Of a stretch of DNA of 64,000 bases, positions 59,325-64,000 are shown piece after piece; position 1 is the first letter of the stretch; every line of letters starts with the position of its first letter. A model generated the notes under the pieces. It did not search any database and had not been told where the DNA came from. It was given only the letters and a program-made list of their open reading frames with translations. A program made the position numbers and the translations under genes. The stretch is from Cacajao melanocephalus (taxonomy: Eukaryota; Chordata; Mammalia; Primates; Pitheciidae). The stretch lies in NCBI GenBank assembly GCA_963573385.1, contig CAUYLG010038413.1:36362-100361 (forward strand). The letters are read 5' to 3'.

Positions 59325-60225
59325 GTGGGCAGGAGAGAACAGGGTTTTGAGATTTTAAGGAATCGCAGACTCAGCTTCCTGGGTTTCTGTCTGAAAAGCT
59401 GATCTGTGCAGAGAATCAATGTGTCTCCCACCCACGCAGGCAGCTGGCTCCCAAAATAGTAGCGATTTTGCTGGCCCCACCCGCACATCAAGAATATCCT
59501 TCAGCAGCTGAGCTGATGTGTATTTTCCTGCCTGCCTGATGTTGTTTAGCTTCTGCAGCCTCATTACGGGAAAATAGACTGTCAACATGGGCTTCAGAGG
59601 CAGAACAGGGAAGAGAAATGGACTAATTTTCCCAACTGTGGACATTATGGGGAGATTCTTACCTTTGAATGATGCTGCTGGCATGGGGAATTTGCAAGGG
59701 AAATCACAGGGCCCATTGGTTGTGCGTTTCTCTGCTGATGAAACACTTTTCAGGGATGGTCCGCATGGCTGCTGGGGCTGACTGGCTGATGGAATGTGAT
59801 CTAATAGCCTTATCAAAGGCACTGAGAGACCATAGTCCCTCTCACAGCAGATGGTCAAGGATGCTACTTTCATTCAGACACACCTGATCCAAAAAGCAAG
59901 TGAACAGCACATTCCCAGCAGCTCCGACTTTATTCTGCCCACCACCTTCTACCTGGGGACTGCCTCCCACCTGACCCCGGATGCAGTTCCATTTGCTCTG
60001 GGGAGAGAGTCCCGGGCAGACCTGCCCCAGAAAAACTTAAGTCTCCTTATAGAATATTCCAGACACAGAGGGCTAAAGATTTGAGAGCAGCAACCTGCAG
60101 GCTTCATCTCCCTCCCTGCGTGCTCTTCCCCTCTACTCTGTCCCTTAGCGCCCAACTTGAGCTCCCCTTCCTCCAAGCATCCCTCGTTGATGCCTCCAGA
60201 TCATGCTGGCCTCTTAATTCCAGTA
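59325..60225. other. Repeat-free island
   Basis: About 0.9 kb with no recognised repeat. It contains a 172-codon minus frame (59355-59873) with no domain I know. Composition is even and motif-rich (TCAGCAGCTGAGCTGATG E-box region near 59500). Candidate conserved non-coding element. Confidence 0.4.
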
Positions 60226-60229
60226 GGAC

Positions 60230-60385
60230 AGTGTGGGGCTGGGGAAAGAGCATGGGGCTTAGTGGCAGAGGCTTGGGTTTGAGCCTCCTGTGCCGTCCTG
60301 GGCTGTGTGAGCGTGGGCAAATCACTTGGCTTCTCTGGGACTCCGTTTCCTCCATTAAAATGTGGGCAGTAATAACAGGGACAGC
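60230..60385 (+). mobile_element. MIR
   Basis: GGGCTTAGTGGCAGAGGCTT, GGGTTTGAGCCTCCTGTGCC, CGTGGGCAAATCACTTGGCT and GACTCCGTTTCCTCCATTAA follow MIR. Confidence 0.9.
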
Positions 60386-60619
60386 TGCCAGGCTGTTTCC
60401 TGTTTGTTTTCAGGTCGGCCGCCTTCATGGGATGGTGACGTTCTCCATGGCAGGTACGGTATTTCCTTGGTCAAACCAACACTTTCTCATTCTAGAGAGC
60501 TTTCTACCTTTTTTTGTTCAGCTTCACTTAGTAGTACCTTAAGAGCTGGCCGGACATATCAGACATATGAGGAAATGCCACTTCAAAAGGATCAAAAATA
60601 GACATCACTGGTGGCCACT

Positions 60620-60775
60620 GAATTAATCAGTCCAGCTGGTGTGGACACTTACTGTGTGCTGAGCCCTAGGCTTTACAAAGAGCTGGGAGAAGGAGGCTGG
60701 TGCATAGTAGGCTCATGATCATTCTTAGCTGTTATTCTAATCATGATGATGACGATGATATGAATAATGGTAATG
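60620..60775. repeat. MIR/L2-like end and (GAT)n run
   Basis: GGTGCATAGTAGGCTCATGA looks like an old MIR 3' end. ATCATGATGATGACGATGAT at 60738-60757 is a short degenerate GAT repeat. Confidence 0.5.
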
Positions 60776-60799
60776 GTGACACTTGTTCATCATTGCCAC

Positions 60800-61210
60800 A
60801 ACCACTTTCCATCTTCAGTCTCGGCTCCTCCTCACTGGTGCACGTCCCCCAAGGCTCTGACATCAAAAAGAGGCTTCATTCCCTCTCCCTGGCTTAGGTA
60901 ATTCTATGACCCACATATAAGAGGAGGGACACATTTATTTTGGCTCAGGTCACACTGTGTATTAAAGCTCCCTGCAGCCAGGCCAGTGTTGACCAGGATG
61001 ACATTGTGATTTTTGGTTGCTGGTCATGGTGTGTGTGACTTATTATCAGGCTGATGCTTTTCCTCTGTCTCAGTTCTCATAAAAGAGACCATCATAATGG
61101 AACTTGTGCCATTGTTTTTCTGTGAACATCTGGTCAAGACCTTCTTGTACAGAATCATACAAGAAATATAGGGTCCATTTCTTGAACCACCCACTTGAGG
61201 ACAGTACCAA
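60800..61210. other. No clear repeat
   Basis: Ordinary sequence; nothing recognised. Confidence 0.35.
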
Positions 61211-61214
61211 GCGA

Positions 61215-61680
<466 letters not shown>

Positions 61681-61695
61681 GAAAAGAAAAAAGAT

Positions 61696-61978
61696 GCTAG
61701 GTGCGGTGGCTCACACCTATAATCCCAGCACTTTGGGAGGCCAAGGTGGGTGGATCCTGAGGTTAGGAGTTCAAGACCAACCTGACGAAGATAGTGAAAC
61801 TCTGTCTTCACTAAAAATACAAAAATTAGCTGGGTGTGGTGGCAGGTGCCTGTAATCCCAGCTACTCAGGAGACTGAGGCAGAGAATTGTTTGAACATGG
61901 GAGGTGGGGGTTGCAGTGAGCCAAGATTATGCCACTGCCCTCCAGCCTGGGTGACAGAGTAAGAATCTATCTCAAAAA
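61696..61978 (+). mobile_element. Alu, second of a tandem pair
   Basis: GCTAGGTGCGGTGGCTCACA to CTATCTC plus short A-tail. It sits in the A-tail of the first Alu; one outer target duplication brackets both. Confidence 0.93.
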
Positions 61979-62669
61979 AAATTATTTTTAATTCTTTGCT
62001 AGTTAATTAATAGATCTCCATTTCTTCAGGGTTGGTTTCTAGAGATGGATTATTACTGGACCATGTTTCTGTTTCTTTGTATATCTTGTTATTTTTGTTG
62101 TTGTTAGGGTTTTGGGATTTTTGCATTTGAAAAAAAGTCACCTCTACTAGTTTTTATTGACTGGTTTTATACAGGAAAGATCTTCACCAGTCAGCTTGGC
62201 TAGACATTCTGGGGGTCTCTTAAACTGATAACAGCTTCAATTGCCTACAAAGCTCCACCTCTTTACATATCCCTGCTTCTATATTGTTGTCACAAATCAC
62301 ACATCTCTACATTTTGAATTCCTTAGCATAGTTTTATATTTATAGTCTTTATGATTTTATCTTTTAAAATTCTGTACCTACATTAAATATGATTTATATG
62401 CCACCACTACAATATTACAGAATTCTGTACTTGACCATATATTTCGCTTTACCAGAGATCTTTGTATTTTTATACGCTTTCATGTTGCTGTCCAGCATTC
62501 TTTTGACAAAGACCTGTCTTGGAGTTGTCTGTGGGCTCCATCACCGCATGCTGGTGTGCTGTCAGCCCCCCAGTGGCCCCTTTCCCTCCTTCCTACCCCC
62601 AGTCACCCCTGAGCAAGTGGACATTTAGAAGTAGAGCTAATGTGGACCTCAAGCGCAGGCCCAGCCTTT

Positions 62670-62850
62670 CACCTGCATTAGCTCATGAACCACACTGCAG
62701 TTCTAAAAGGCAGATGCTGTCATATTCTTTACGTTGTACACGAGGGAAATGAAGCACAGAGAGGCCAAGTCACCGATCTGAGGTCACCTGGTGAGTGAGG
62801 AGCAGAAATGAGGTTTGAACCAAGATGTGTTTGACTCAACCCCATGCTTG
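62670..62850 (-). mobile_element. MIR, antisense
   Basis: GAGGGAAATGAAGCACAGAG, AGGCCAAGTCACCGATCTGA, GGTCACCTGGTGAGTGAGG and GGTTTGAACCAAGATG match reversed MIR. Confidence 0.8.
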
Positions 62851-63069
62851 TGACTCCCCACATCACCAGGAGGAGGGAGCATGAGGGCACCAAAGTGAGA
62901 GGGGTGAGGCAGGCACAGGCAGCCTCGTCTCTGGGGTCCACCTTGTGCTCTTCTGCACCACTCTTCTCAGTCCTGCCTGGCCCTTCTGCCTGACTGTCTC
63001 TCCTAGGCCAGACCACATCCTCTCTTAGTCTCTGGTCTCTGAAAGTGAAGGACAGAGGCCCCCAGAGAC

Positions 63070-63165
63070 TGGGTGCTATCATTATCCCCACCCACGAATG
63101 AGGAAACTGAGGCAAAGAGAGATTAAATAACTTGTCCAACATCAGATGATTGACTCCAAAAATCT
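63070..63165 (-). mobile_element. MIR fragment, antisense
   Basis: CGAATGAGGAAACTGAGGCA and AAGAGAGATTAAATAACTTG are the reversed MIR core. Confidence 0.85.
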
Positions 63166-63284
63166 GTGAACAAGTTCAAATACTTCATGTAACTTTTTCC
63201 AACACCCTTCCTATCTGGGTGCCTAAGAATTGGCCACATCTGGCTCTCAATCTTCTGCTGTGACTGAAGTTCTGGGTTTGGCTT

Positions 63285-63500
63285 ACCCTCAGTGAAGGCA
63301 GTTCCTGCCTCTGGGCCTTTGCTCATGCTGTGCCCTCTCCCTGGAGCACCCTTCCCCCTGCCTGTCCATCACTCCTACTTACACTGAGTCTATTCAAGAC
63401 CCAGGCCAGACATCACATTCCGTGGACAGCCCCCACCCCCACCTCCACGCATCCCTGCACCCGGCACATCCTTCTCATAGCACTTAGTGGGTGGGGCAGA
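63285..63500 (+). mobile_element. L2 fragment
   Basis: GCCTCTGGGCCTTTGCTCAT, CCCTGGAGCACCCTTCCCCC and GCCAGACATCACATTC follow L2. Confidence 0.82.
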
Positions 63501-63504
63501 GGGG

Positions 63505-64000
63505 ACAGGATTCCTACCTGTCCTCTCTGTTCACTGGCCCCTTCCTTCTAGCAACATTCATAGAGTGTGACTTCTGTCCTAAGACCTGCATTTCTGGAAG
63601 GATGACCAACCCCATGGTGATGGTATCATTACCTCCATATTAGAAAATCTCCCGCTCAGGTTTGGTGATTCCTGAAACCACAGGCCCCGCTGGAAGGGAG
63701 TAGTCTGGGAACTCTGACCCTGCTCCAGGCTGCCAAGGTCACCTTAGGGAGTTAATGAAGGAGCTCGGAGGCCATGAGTGCCCCCTCCCCTCATCCACAT
63801 CAACGCCTCCTTCCTGCAGCTGTGCGTGCAGGCAACATTCCTCCTCCGCGTCACACACCACAACACCATTGCCATTCAATCAGCAGTCACGTTAATTAAA
63901 TATGAATTGATTGTGAGAACAGTTCTCGAGATGTAGAAGTGATACACTTAGGCACCAGGTAATTAACTCAAAACAACAGGCAATAAGCATGGAGCCAGGT
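63505..64000. other. Repeat-free, AT-rich end with homeodomain-type motifs
   Basis: 63860-64000 holds CACGTTAATTAAATATGAAT, TGAATTGATTGTGAGAA and CAGGTAATTAACTCAAAA. No repeat matches. Typical of conserved enhancers by look, unproven. The window ends inside it. Confidence 0.35.

Overview
The window is primate nuclear DNA, most likely human or another ape or monkey. Dimeric Alu elements with A-tails occur throughout (about 18 complete or partial copies), next to THE1/MST/MLT1 (ERVL-MaLR) LTRs, a MER1 hAT element, several generations of L1, and a very large number of old MIR and L2 copies. CpG is depleted outside the young Alus. I recognise no functional protein-coding exon, rRNA, tRNA, snRNA, CRISPR array or bacterial-type operon. 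The open frames are chance frames, frames through Alu or L1 sequence, or frames through simple repeats. The setting is intergenic or deep intronic.

Layout. 0-2.2 kb: an antisense old L1 broken by a sense L1 3' end and an Alu. 2.2-9.4 kb: L2/MIR background with one Alu, one 90-bp Alu stub, an unassigned old repeat at 7.3-8.0 kb and a long near-perfect hairpin at 8.46-8.56 kb. 9.5-13.2 kb: two MLT1-type LTRs, the second split by three Alus, one of them inside another. 13.3-21 kb: L2/MIR, an Alu left monomer, a GA tract, a C-rich 24-bp minisatellite (17.6-18.2 kb) and a 47-bp retro-inserted stub. 21.2-21.7 kb: a 5'-truncated Alu whose A-tail has become about 320 bp of GGAA/GAAA-type microsatellite. 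22-30 kb: L2/MIR, two Alus, purine tracts and long repeat-free stretches. 30-36.3 kb: L2/MIR, two Alus, a weak candidate pseudogene, a long L2 and an AT-rich repeat-free island. 36.3-46.2 kb: nested old L1/hAT/Alu, MaLR LTRs, an antisense L1 and an MST LTR split by an Alu. 46.5-48.1 kb: an inverted duplication carrying a MER1 and its flank, plus a direct duplication. 48-64 kb: L2/MIR, a solo THE1 LTR with its target duplication, six Alus (two in tandem), an antisense L1 piece and further repeat-free islands.

I do not see an undescribed biological system. The items most worth following are: the 46.5-48.1 kb duplication-inversion, whose arms I count as about 95% identical; the pre-miRNA-like hairpin at 8.46-8.56 kb; the Alu-born GGAA microsatellite; the minisatellite with a G-quadruplex-type motif; a micro-inversion inside an Alu; and several repeat-free AT-rich islands with homeodomain- or GATA-type palindromes that could be enhancers.

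Repeat family names are from memory of consensus sequences. Boundaries of MIR, L2 and old LTR fragments are approximate by tens of bases, and subfamilies are given only where I am reasonably sure.
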